DNA of 64,000 nucleotides from PALSA-693 sp963702305 (GTDB taxonomy: Bacteria > Actinomycetota > Acidimicrobiia > Acidimicrobiales > Palsa-688): NCBI GenBank assembly GCA_963702305.1, contig CAVPBX010000002.1, positions 62,001 through 126,000 on the forward strand. Direction: 5' to 3'. Position 1 is the stretch's first letter, and each line of letters opens with the position of its first letter. The translations under genes and the position numbers were made by a program. Of the stretch, positions 1-8,261 are shown in pieces. The notes under the pieces are model-generated. The model was not told the origin of the DNA. It was given only the letters and a program-made list of their open reading frames with translations, and ran no database searches.

Positions 1-901
1 CGAGGTGTTGGTCACGGCGGGCGCGACCGAGGCCATCACCGCCGCCCTGCTGGCGCTGTGCGAGACGGGTGACGAGGTGGTGGTCTTCGAGCCGTTCTAC
101 GACTCCTACGGGGCGGCCATCGCCATGGCCGGGGCCCAACGTCGGGTGGTGCCGCTCGAGCCGCCCGACTGGTCCTTCGACCCCGACCGGTTGGCGGCCG
201 CCATCACCCCTCGCACCCGGTTGGTGCTCGTCAACAGCCCGCACAACCCGACCGGCAAGGTCTTCTCGGTGGCCGAGTTGGCGGCGATCGCGGAGGTGTG
301 CACCCGCCACGACCTGCTGGCGGTGACCGACGAGGTCTACGAGCACCTGGTCTTCGAAGGTCGGCACGTACCGCTGGCCACCCTGCCGGGCATGGCGGCC
401 CGGACGTTGACGGTTTCCAGCGCGGGCAAGACCTTCGCCTTCACCGGTTGGAAGGTGGGTTGGGTCACCGGGCCCGCCCCGTTGGTGGCCGCGGTGCGGA
501 CCGTCAAGCAGTTCCTCACCTACGTCAACGCCGCGCCCTTGCAGCCGGCGGTGGCGGTGGGGCTGGCCCTGCCCGACGAGTACTTCACCGCCGCGGCGGC
601 GGCCTTGCAGGCCGGGCGCGATCGGCTGTGCACCGGGTTGGCCGCGGTCGGCTTCGAGGTGTTCGAGCCGCACGCCACCTACTTCGTGATCGCTGGCACC
701 GCGGCCTTGGGCGCGCCGGACGGGGCCGCCTTCTGCCGGGAGCTCCCGGACCGCTGCCGGGTGGTGGCGGTGCCCGCCGGGGCCTTCTACGACGATCCCC
801 GCCTGGCCCGCCCCTTGGTGCGCTTCGCCTTCTGCAAGCAGCCGGACGTCCTGGACGAGGCCGTCCGCCGCCTGGGTGGACTGCGCCCGGGGTCAGCCTG
901 A
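1..901 (+). CDS. dapC: N-succinyldiaminopimelate aminotransferase-like, class I/II PLP aminotransferase (5' truncated)
   Basis: The reading frame is open to the window edge, so the N-terminus is missing; about 299 residues are visible. The text runs from the cofactor loop (TAGATEA) through the substrate region (NSPHNPTG, about residue 78) to the PLP lysine in SSAGKTFAFTGWK (about residue 140). The C-terminal arginine motif is VRFAFCK. The pattern and spacing closely resemble actinobacterial DapC (Rv0858c-like), which transaminates N-succinyl-2-amino-6-oxopimelate in lysine and peptidoglycan biosynthesis. Other fold-I enzymes such as kynurenine aminotransferase share these motifs. The stop codon lies in the first unit of a 15-bp tandem repeat. 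The next gene is convergent. Confidence 0.8.
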   Translation, partial: EVLVTAGATEAITAALLALCETGDEVVVFEPFYDSYGAAIAMAGAQRRVVPLEPPDWSFDPDRLAAAITPRTRLVLVNSPHNPTGKVFSVAELAAIAEVCTRHDLLAVTDEVYEHLVFEGRHVPLATLPGMAARTLTVSSAGKTFAFTGWKVGWVTGPAPLVAAVRTVKQFLTYVNAAPLQPAVAVGLALPDEYFTAAAAALQAGRDRLCTGLAAVGFEVFEPHATYFVIAGTAALGAPDGAAFCRELPDRCRVVAVPAGAFYDDPRLARPLVRFAFCKQPDVLDEAVRRLGGLRPGSA

Positions 902-936
902 GAGCCGTCAGCCTGAGAGCCGTCAGCCTGAGACCC
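892..936. repeat. 15-bp tandem repeat, 3 copies, spanning two convergent stop codons
   Basis: Three copies of GTCAGCCTGAGAGCC occur at 892-906, 907-921 and 922-936; the last has one substitution. The unit contains TGA on both strands. The first copy ends the aminotransferase gene and the third ends the convergent Rrf2 gene. Confidence 0.9.
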
Positions 937-1378
937 AGGCGTCGGGGTTGTCGACCAGCTCCGCCACGTGGGCGGGCAGCGGCCCGTTGACGAGGTCCTC
1001 CAGGGTGACGGCCTCGACGACGTGGCGCATGCTCACCCGCAGCGCCAGCCACACGTCCGCCAGGGGTTCCGCCGAGCCTTCGTAGTGGACGGACTCGGGG
1101 CGCTCGCCGCGCACCGCGGCCAGCGGCCCGTCGATGGCCCGGAGGATGTCGGCCAGGCTGATGGCCGACGGGGGGCGGGCCAACCGGTACCCACCCTCGG
1201 CGCCCCGCTGGCTGTGGACCAGGCTGCGTTGGCGCAGTTGCAGCAGGATGTTCTGGAGGAACCGGGCCGGTATGCCCTGTGCCGCGGCCAGGTCGGCGAC
1301 GGTCAGGGGACCCCCGCCGGCGTTGGTCAGCTCGGCGAGGGCCCGCACCGCGTACTCCGAACGGGCCGAGATCTCCAC
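923..1378 (-). CDS. Rrf2-family transcriptional regulator without the Fe-S cysteines
   Basis: This 151-residue protein starts at GTG 1378, which gives the usual Rrf2 N-terminus (EISARSEYAVRALAEL). The helix-turn-helix lies around residues 25-50 (DLAAAQGIPARFLQNILLQL), followed by the wing (RGAEGGYRLARPP). Length and layout match the Rrf2/IscR family. No cysteine is present, so it cannot hold the IscR-type [2Fe-2S] cluster and probably senses something else. It is divergent from an enoyl-CoA hydratase gene with a 57-bp gap and is a candidate regulator of it or of itself. A CATACT hexamer six bases before the GTG suggests a leaderless start. Confidence 0.85.
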   Translation of the reverse strand: MEISARSEYAVRALAELTNAGGGPLTVADLAAAQGIPARFLQNILLQLRQRSLVHSQRGAEGGYRLARPPSAISLADILRAIDGPLAAVRGERPESVHYEGSAEPLADVWLALRVSMRHVVEAVTLEDLVNGPLPAHVAELVDNPDAWVSG

Positions 1379-1422
1379 CGCGCGAGTATGGCTGCTCTGG
1401 TCCGACCCGAAGCCGGGTTCGC

Positions 1423-1428
1423 TACCCT
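1423..1428 (+). promoter_or_regulatory. -10 hexamer of a leaderless promoter for the enoyl-CoA hydratase
   Basis: TACCCT ends 7 nt before ATG 1436, so transcription would begin at or next to the start codon. No convincing Shine-Dalgarno sequence is present. Confidence 0.5.
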
Positions 1429-1435
1429 GCCAGGG

Positions 1436-2215
1436 ATGCAGCGGATCGGTGATGTCAGCGTGGACGTCGGGAGCGACTTCGTCGCCGAGGTGGAGATCCA
1501 CCGGCCCCCCGCGAACTTCTTCGATACCCGGCTGATCCGCAGCCTGGCGGAGGCGTACACCACCCTGGACGCCGACCCGGGCTGCCGGGTGATCCTGCTG
1601 TGCTCGGAGGGCAAGCACTTCTGCGCCGGCGCCGACTTCAACGCCGAGAGCGATGCCGAGGCCTTACCGAGTGAGGGCGCCGCCAGCCTGTACCACGAAG
1701 CGGTCCGGCTGTTTCGGGCCGAGACGCCAGTGGTGGCCGCCGTCCAAGGGGCGGCCATCGGCGGCGGCCTGGGCCTGGCCTGCTCCGCCGACTTCCGGGT
1801 GGCGGCACCGGAGGCCCGCTTCGCCGCCAACTTCGCCCGCCTGGGCTTCCATCAGGGCTTCGGGTTGAGCGTGACCCTGCCGGCGATCGTGGGCGGCCAG
1901 CGGGCCCTGGAGCTGCTCTACACCGGCCGGCGGGTACCCGGCGAGGAGGCCCACCGGATCGGCCTGTGCGATCGCCTGGTCCCGCTGGCGGAGGTCCGCG
2001 CCGGGGCTCGGGAGTTGGCCCGCGAGATCGCCGAGTCCGCGCCCCTCGCGGTGCGGTCCATCCGCCAGACGATGCGGGGTCACCTGGCCGACGCGGTGGC
2101 GGCGGCGACCGACCGGGAGGACGAGGAGCAGATCCGCCTACGGTCCACCGCCGACTTCGCCGAGGGGATCCGGGCCAGCGCCGAGCGCCGGCCGCCGCAG
2201 TTCAGCGGCCGCTGA
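1436..2215 (+). CDS. Enoyl-CoA hydratase/isomerase (crotonase) family protein
   Basis: A 259-residue crotonase-fold protein. The first oxyanion-hole segment is GKHFCAGADF (about residues 60-70) and the second is GAAIGGGLGLACSADFRVA (about residues 102-120). FARLGFHQGFG follows. The second catalytic Glu position of classical hydratases is not clearly conserved, so isomerase or other crotonase chemistry is possible. Substrate is unknown; a CoA thioester in fatty-acid or branched-chain catabolism is likely. ATG 1436 is chosen because the family N-terminus starts there and a -10-like TACCCT lies just upstream. An acyl-CoA dehydrogenase and two more crotonases occur in the window. Confidence 0.85.
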   Translation: MQRIGDVSVDVGSDFVAEVEIHRPPANFFDTRLIRSLAEAYTTLDADPGCRVILLCSEGKHFCAGADFNAESDAEALPSEGAASLYHEAVRLFRAETPVVAAVQGAAIGGGLGLACSADFRVAAPEARFAANFARLGFHQGFGLSVTLPAIVGGQRALELLYTGRRVPGEEAHRIGLCDRLVPLAEVRAGARELAREIAESAPLAVRSIRQTMRGHLADAVAAATDREDEEQIRLRSTADFAEGIRASAERRPPQFSGR

Positions 2216-2233
2216 CCGGCCTAGTGGATGCGC

Positions 2234-2401
2234 CTAGTGAATTCGGTCGTAGGCCCCGACGCCGCCCAGGACGACGGCCCCGACCAGCAGGGCCCCCATG
2301 ACCAGGGCGAACACGAAGTCGGCCTTGCGGGTCACCAGGCCGTAGATCCCGAGTAGCTGGGCGACGACCAGGCAGGCGCCTGCTCCGTACAGCAAGCTCA
2401 C
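2234..2401 (-). CDS. Small membrane protein, two predicted TM segments
   Basis: A 55-residue frame starting at GTG 2401 reads SLLYGAGACLVVAQLLGIYG, then a charged turn TRKADF, then VFALVMGALLVGAVVLGGVG and AYDRIH before the stop. It has the shape of a two-helix membrane hairpin. It lies 33 nt downstream of nadD on the same strand and is probably the last gene of an ahcY-nadD transcript. A 13-bp palindrome (CGAATG-A-CATTCG) lies at 2415-2427 in the gap. Function unknown. Confidence 0.6.
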   Translation of the reverse strand: MSLLYGAGACLVVAQLLGIYGLVTRKADFVFALVMGALLVGAVVLGGVGAYDRIH

Positions 2402-2434
2402 ACCCCCGGGGGGCCGAATGACATTCGCGTGAGA

Positions 2435-3001
2435 TTAGTCGCCGCGCCCCGGCGGATCGCGGCGGCCCGGGTCGGGTTGCGCCCACCAGCCCGCGGCGGC
2501 GGCCTCGGCGGTGAGCCACTCGGTCCGACCGGCCCGAACCGCGCTGGACGAGACCGGGCCGTGGCCGGGGTCGACCTCGAGCAGCACCGCCCCCGCCGGC
2601 AGCGGCGCCGAGATGGGGTGCGTCGGCCGTGCGATCAGCAGCAGCCGAGGCAGGGCGGCCAAGGTCCGGTCCCGGGCCGCGAGCGACCCGTACCAGGTCG
2701 GGTCTTGGATCTGCAGCCACTTGTCGCTGCCGAGCACCACCGCGTCGTAACCGGCCGCCACCTCGGCGATGAGTTGCTGATCGGTGACCCGCACCCCGAG
2801 CCAGGGACGGGTCGCGGCGATGGCCTCGAGCACCGCCACGCGACGCTCGAGGGGCGGACGGGCCGGGTCTTTCCCCAGCGGGACGCGGGAGACCACCAGG
2901 TCGACTCGGTCCAGCTGTCCCTGGCGGCGCGCCGCTTCGGCGATGGCCAGGTGGGCGACGGTCGGCGGGTTGAAGGTCCCCGGGTAGGCGCCGACCGTCA
3001 C
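2435..3001 (-). CDS. nadD: Nicotinate-nucleotide adenylyltransferase-like protein
   Basis: 188 residues with the nucleotidyltransferase start GAYPGTFNPPTVAHLAIAE (the T/HxGH-type motif is here TVAH) and the C-terminal SSSAVR motif. In NAD biosynthesis NadD adenylates nicotinate mononucleotide with ATP to give deamido-NAD. The motifs differ somewhat from typical actinobacterial NadD (GGTFDPPHxGH), so it could be a NadD-like paralogue. It begins 16 nt after the ahcY stop on the same strand and is probably co-transcribed. Confidence 0.7.
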   Translation of the reverse strand: MTVGAYPGTFNPPTVAHLAIAEAARRQGQLDRVDLVVSRVPLGKDPARPPLERRVAVLEAIAATRPWLGVRVTDQQLIAEVAAGYDAVVLGSDKWLQIQDPTWYGSLAARDRTLAALPRLLLIARPTHPISAPLPAGAVLLEVDPGHGPVSSSAVRAGRTEWLTAEAAAAGWWAQPDPGRRDPPGRGD

Positions 3002-3017
3002 CCTTACCTGCCGCGGC

Positions 3018-4449
<1,432 letters not shown>

Positions 4450-4608
4450 GGGGGACTCCTCGGGTGAAGATGTTCGTTGGACGGGTGGGGTGCCGGCGGA
4501 CGGGTTCGTGGGAGGGCGCGCCGGGTGCGCGTGCCACACATCATCGCCCGCCAGGCTGGGGCCGTCAGGCCCTTCCCGTCTGGTCAGCCCGGAGCGCGAT
4601 CCAGTGTA
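4450..4608 (-). promoter_or_regulatory. ahcY promoter and about 147-nt leader
   Basis: On the minus strand TACACT (plus 4603-4608) is a good -10 hexamer, placing the transcription start near 4596. The leader contains a GGGCC-TGAC-GGCCC hairpin and ends with the GAGGAG site of ahcY. I looked for the conserved core of SAH and SAM riboswitches and did not find it. Confidence 0.4.
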
Positions 4609-4642
4609 GCGGGGCGAGGGCTGGCCGGCGGCGGGGGCGCGC

Positions 4643-4764
4643 CGCGCCACTTTGTAACACGCGTCCCCGGCGAGGACCGACCAATTGTGACAAAGGGGCG
4701 GCGGGCCGCCACAACGTCACCGGAGGTCGCTCCCTGGGGGGCGGGTGGGTGACGAAGTGGCACG
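4643..4764. repeat. Three related GTKACRAAGKGGC-type sites in the divergent intergenic region
   Basis: Similar words occur at 4643-4658 (minus, GTTACAAAGTGGCGCG), 4687-4701 (plus, GTGACAAAGGGGCGG) and 4749-4764 (plus, GTGACGAAGTGGCACG). A looser relative, GTGACGAAAAGCGAGTGGC, is at 5013-5031. They could be regulator binding sites or remnants of a repeat family. Confidence 0.35.
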
Positions 4765-4821
4765 CGCCGGCCGATACGTGGTTCGACGGACCGCGACGCT
4801 GGCCGCCTCCTTTGACACCAA

Positions 4822-4868
4822 CCCGCCGCTTGCGGCGGGGCGGTAGCCGCCGGCCGTCAGGCCGGCGG
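4822..4868. other. Two adjacent perfect hairpins in non-coding DNA
   Basis: The first hairpin has 8-bp arms (CCCGCCGC / GCGGCGGG, 4822-4829 and 4832-4839) around a TT loop. The second has 9-bp arms (CCGCCGGCC / GGCCGGCGG, 4847-4855 and 4860-4868) around GTCA. Neither has a T-run, and neither lies at the end of a recognisable gene. They may be structural, transcription-terminating in both directions, or part of a small RNA. Confidence 0.5.
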
Positions 4869-4931
4869 AACACTCGTCGCCGCCACCGGTTGAGTCGGCG
4901 CCGCGGCCCCCGCCGGCGCGTCGGCCAACGG

Positions 4932-5037
4932 TTTCGCGCCACTCCCGATCCGACCTCGCGGGCGATCGGCGCGAAACGGTGGATATCTGCTGTTTCGCGC
5001 CCAGGACGGCCTGTGACGAAAAGCGAGTGGCGCGAAA
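4932..5037. repeat. Two inverted-repeat pairs with core TTTCGCGCC / GGCGCGAAA and identical geometry
   Basis: The core occurs as TTTCGCGCC at 4932-4940 and 4993-5001, and as its complement GGCGCGAAA at 4968-4976 and 5029-5037. Start-to-start spacing is 36 bp within each pair and 61 bp between pairs. The DNA between the cores differs, so the cores look selected rather than recently duplicated. This is the divergent promoter region of ahcY and the PIG-L gene. Confidence 0.7.
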
Positions 5038-5046
5038 CGGTTGTGG

Positions 5047-5215
5047 CGCCGGCCCCGCCGGCCCCGCCGGCCCCCGCCGGCCGCCGGCCCCGGCCCCCGC
5101 CGGCCGACGCCGGCCCCGCCGGCCCCGCCGGCCCCCGCCGGCCGCCGGCCCCGGCCCCCGCCGGCCCCCGCCGGCCGCCGGCCGACGCCGGCCCCAGCCG
5201 GCCGCCGGCCCGAGC
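5047..5215. repeat. Low-complexity G/C-only tandem repeat
   Basis: Nearly pure G+C made of GCCGGCCCC and GCCGGCC blocks. A 61-bp stretch starting at 5047 is repeated almost exactly from 5108, followed by a degenerate third portion. Frames across it encode only Pro/Ala/Gly/Arg runs and are not credible genes. It ends about 20 bp before the PIG-L promoter. Confidence 0.8.
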
Positions 5216-5236
5216 CGCTTCGGGACCACCCTGCGA

Positions 5237-5242
5237 TACGGT
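5237..5242 (+). promoter_or_regulatory. -10 hexamer of a leaderless promoter for the PIG-L deacetylase
   Basis: TACGGT ends exactly 7 nt before GTG 5250, and no Shine-Dalgarno sequence is present. Confidence 0.5.
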
Positions 5243-5249
5243 CCCGGAC

Positions 5250-6017
5250 GTGTCCGTCGCCACCCCCGCCGCCGCCGCCACCCTCGCCGCCGCCACCCCC
5301 GACCCTGACGCGGTGCCCGACCGCATCCTCACCATCACTGCCCACCCCGACGACGTCGACTTCGGGGCGGCGGGGTCGGTGGCGGTGTGGACCGCGGCGG
5401 GCGCCAACGTCACCTACTGCGTGGTGACTGATGGGGACGCCGGCGGTTTCGACCCCGCGGTGCCTCGGTCCGAGATCCCCGCCATCCGGCGGGCCGAGCA
5501 GACCGCAGCGGCCGCCGAGGTCGGGGTCAAAGACCTGGTCTGGTTGGGTTACCCCGACGGCCGCCTGCAACCGTCGTTGGAGCTGCGCCGGGACCTGGCC
5601 CGGGTCATTCGCCAGGTCCGGCCCCAGTGGGTCGTCTGCCAGAGTCCGGAGCGGGTGTGGGATCGCCTGTTCGCCAGCCATCCGGACCACCTCGCGGCCG
5701 GCGAGGCCACCATCTGCGCGGTCTACCCCGACGCCCGGAACCGCTTCGCGTTTCCCGAGTTGGCGGACGCCGGCCTCGAGCCGCACGTGGTCGACGAGGT
5801 GTGGGTCATGGCGGCGCCGGGTGTCGACGCCTACGTCGACGTGACGGACACGTTCGAGGCCAAGCTGGCGGCGCTGCGCGCCCACGTCAGCCAGGAGACC
5901 GACCGGGGCGGCCAGCTCGAGGCCCGGCTGCGGGGCTGGCTGGGCGCCAACGCCGCCGCGGCCGGCTGGCCGGAGGGCCGCTTGGCGGAGGGCTTCCGCC
6001 GCCTGCGTACCGGCTGA
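5250..6017 (+). CDS. PIG-L / LmbE family N-acetylglucosaminyl deacetylase
   Basis: 255 residues from GTG 5250. The zinc-binding signature AHPDD is at about residues 30-34 and the second metal motif HPDH at about residue 143. Members hydrolyse N-acetyl groups from GlcNAc conjugates; in actinobacteria these include MshB and Mca of mycothiol metabolism. There is no signal peptide, so it is cytoplasmic, and the exact substrate cannot be read from sequence. The start follows a leaderless-type promoter. It is divergent from ahcY across the repeat-rich region. Confidence 0.8.
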   Translation: MSVATPAAAATLAAATPDPDAVPDRILTITAHPDDVDFGAAGSVAVWTAAGANVTYCVVTDGDAGGFDPAVPRSEIPAIRRAEQTAAAAEVGVKDLVWLGYPDGRLQPSLELRRDLARVIRQVRPQWVVCQSPERVWDRLFASHPDHLAAGEATICAVYPDARNRFAFPELADAGLEPHVVDEVWVMAAPGVDAYVDVTDTFEAKLAALRAHVSQETDRGGQLEARLRGWLGANAAAAGWPEGRLAEGFRRLRTG

Positions 6018-6025
6018 ACGGGAAC

Positions 6026-7250
6026 CTACAGACCCCGCTCCGTCTCCGAGAAGGGCTTGTCCTTGTCCACCCGGGGCTCGGGTGGCAGACCCAGCACCCG
6101 TTCGCCGAGGATGTTGCGTTGGATCTCGTCGGTGCCCCCCCGGATCGACAACGACGGACTCATCAGGAACATGCTCTGCCACTCGTCGGGATCGGCCGGG
6201 GCGCCCTGCCCGTCCGTGTACACGCCGCCGGCCGGGCCTTCCACGCCCAGGCCCAGGGCGGCCAGCGGCTTGATGAGGGCGTTGGCCCGCAGCTTGGTGC
6301 CGGAGTCCTCCGGCCCGGGCGCCTTGCCCGCCTGCCGGGCCGCCTGGGCCCGCAGCCCGGTCCACTGGATGATCCGGTAGCTGGCCATGCACCGGGCCCA
6401 CTGGTCGCGGGCCACCGCCGAGCCGGCCGCCAGGCCCGAGATGGTGGCACCCAGCCGGCGCAGCTGATCCTCGGATACGCCCAGCCCGCCGCCGAGGGCG
6501 CCCCGCTCGAAGGCCAGGCAGGTGATGGCGACCCGCCACCCGTCGCCGACGGCGCCGATGCGGTCGGTGTCGGGGATCCAGACCTCATCGAGGAAGACCT
6601 CGTTGAAATGGGCGTCCCCGTTCATCTGGACCAAGGGACGCACGGTCACCCCCGGCGCGGTCATGTCGATGCCGAATGCGGTGATGCCGGCATGCTTGGG
6701 AACGGATGGATCGTGGCGCGCCAGGAGCAACCCCCACTTGGAGTAGTGGGCAGCGCGACGTCCAGACCTTGGCGCCGCTGACCCGCCACCCTTCGCCGTC
6801 GCGGCGGGCCCGCGCCTTGAGGCCGGCCAGATCGGAGCCGGCGTCGGGCTCGGAGAACATCTGGCACCAGATGTCCTCCCCGCTGCGGATCCGGGGCAGC
6901 CATCGGGCCTGCTGCTCGGGCGTGGCGTACACCAGGATGGTCGGCCCGATCAGGTCCAGGCCCACCATGAACGGGTACATGTCCGGGGCCTCGAAGCGGC
7001 GGAGCACGCCTCGCACCACGTCGGCCTCGGACTGTTGGAGCCCCATGCCGCCGTGCTCGACCGGCCAGGTCGGCACCGCGTAGCCGCCGGCGGCCAACTG
7101 GCCGAGGTAGGCCCGACCGGAGTCCAGGTCGTCGCTGCCCGCCCCGAGGACGCCCACGCGCCGGTGCGCCTGGCGCCGGGGGAGGAGCTCGGCGAGGGCG
7201 GTCTCCGTCTGGGCGTCCAGAACGGCGGCGGCGTCGGTGTTGGTGGCCAC
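6026..7250 (-). CDS. Acyl-CoA dehydrogenase, frameshifted
   Basis: FAD-dependent acyl-CoA dehydrogenase of about 407 residues. GTG 7250 is the start. The N-terminal part carries the FAD motif WCQMFSEPDAGSDLAGL and VSGAKVWTS. The C-terminal part carries GGTDEIQRNILGERVLGLP with the flavin-binding RNI region. The frame breaks once near 6750, just after KVWTSR, where one surplus base restores AHYSKWGLLLARHD. It follows the ferrochelatase gene by 10 nt on the same strand and is probably co-transcribed. The electrons would pass to an ETF such as the EtfAB encoded at 46-50 kb, but that link is inference. Confidence 0.88.
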
Positions 7251-7260
7251 GGGCGGGAAT

Positions 7261-8232
7261 CTACCGGCCGGGACAACATCCGGGCGGGCACGGAAAGGGT
7301 GCGGGCCCCATGTCCCCGACGGCCGCCGCCGCCGGACCGCCGCCGGCCTCCTCCACCAACTCCCCGATCATGGCCACGAAGTGGGGGTCGGTGCCAGGAG
7401 TGGCCGTGCGAAGGAGCCGGATCCCTCGGGCCGCGGCGGTCGCTGTGGCCACCCGGTCCAGGTCGTAGATCACCTCCATGTGGTCCGAGACGAAGCCGAT
7501 GGGCACCACGATCACCGCTTCCGTAGCGGGAGGCAGGGCGCCGATGGCGTCGTTGACGTCGGGGCCCAGCCAAGGCTGGTCGGGCCGGCCCGACCGGCTT
7601 TGGAACACCAGCGACCAGCGCCCCGGCGGCTCACCGGCCCGGGTCGCGACCAGGCGGGCGGTCTCCGCCAGCTGGCGTTCGTAGTCGCTGGTGGCGGCCA
7701 TGCTGGCAGGGATGCTGTGGGCGCTCATGAGGACCGGCGCCTCGGGGCCAGCCACGGCCCGGGCGGCGCGCAACCCCTCGGCCAGGGGGTCGACGAAGCC
7801 GGGGTGGTTGAAGTAGGGCCGCAGCTTGACCAACTCCGGGGCGCCCGGACCCACCGCGGCGCGCGCCGCGGCGAGGTCGTCGAGGTACTGGCGGCAGCTG
7901 CTGTAGGAGGCATAGGCGGCAGTGACGAAGGCCGCGGCCCGCTTCACGCCGTCGGCGGCCATCTGGCGGACGGTGTCCGCCAGGAGGGGGTGCCAGTTGC
8001 GGTTGCCCCAGTAGACCGGTAGCGGCAGCCGGGCCTGCAGGGCAGCCCGCAGCGCCCGGTTCTGCTCGTTGATGGGGCTGACCCCGTCGAACGCCAAGTA
8101 GTGGGCGGCCACCTCGTGGACCCGGTCGGGGGGCACCGGCCGCCCCCGGAGGACGTTTTCCAAAAATGGCAGCACGTCGTCGGGGCCTTCCGGTCCCCCA
8201 AACGACACCAGCAACACGGCGTCGAACGGCAC
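7261..8232 (-). CDS. cpfC: Coproporphyrin III ferrochelatase
   Basis: 323 residues; inserts Fe2+ into coproporphyrin III in the haem pathway of Gram-positive bacteria. Visible are the N-terminal LLVSFGGPEGPDDV, the YWGNRNWHP segment, the metal-site HSIP, and FVSDHMEVIYDLD with its Glu. The C-terminus ends CPPGCCPGR, matching the cysteine cluster that binds [2Fe-2S] in actinobacterial ferrochelatases. GTG 8232 is chosen because TAGGCT ends 7 nt upstream and the family N-terminus begins here. Confidence 0.92.
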   Translation of the reverse strand: MPFDAVLLVSFGGPEGPDDVLPFLENVLRGRPVPPDRVHEVAAHYLAFDGVSPINEQNRALRAALQARLPLPVYWGNRNWHPLLADTVRQMAADGVKRAAAFVTAAYASYSSCRQYLDDLAAARAAVGPGAPELVKLRPYFNHPGFVDPLAEGLRAARAVAGPEAPVLMSAHSIPASMAATSDYERQLAETARLVATRAGEPPGRWSLVFQSRSGRPDQPWLGPDVNDAIGALPPATEAVIVVPIGFVSDHMEVIYDLDRVATATAAARGIRLLRTATPGTDPHFVAMIGELVEEAGGGPAAAAVGDMGPAPFPCPPGCCPGR

Positions 8233-8239
8233 GCCCGGC

Positions 8240-8245
8240 AGCCTA
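8240..8245 (-). promoter_or_regulatory. -10 hexamer of a leaderless promoter for cpfC
   Basis: On the minus strand TAGGCT ends 7 nt before GTG 8232. It lies in the short gap after the 3D-domain gene. Confidence 0.45.
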
Positions 8246-8261
8246 CGGGCGCACCGGTCGG

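Noticed and set aside
4450..4608. SAH or SAM riboswitch in the ahcY leader
   Set aside because: The position is right, but the conserved SAH-riboswitch core and the SAM-I/IV cores are not present; only generic hairpins are seen.
4932..5215. CRISPR array with 61-bp repeat-spacer period
   Set aside because: Only two units share the core, the cores alternate orientation, and there are no cas genes; the inverted-pair reading fits better.
4620..5413. Long open frames across the ahcY/PIG-L intergenic region
   Set aside because: They encode only Pro/Ala/Gly/Arg runs caused by extreme GC content and show no protein-like features.
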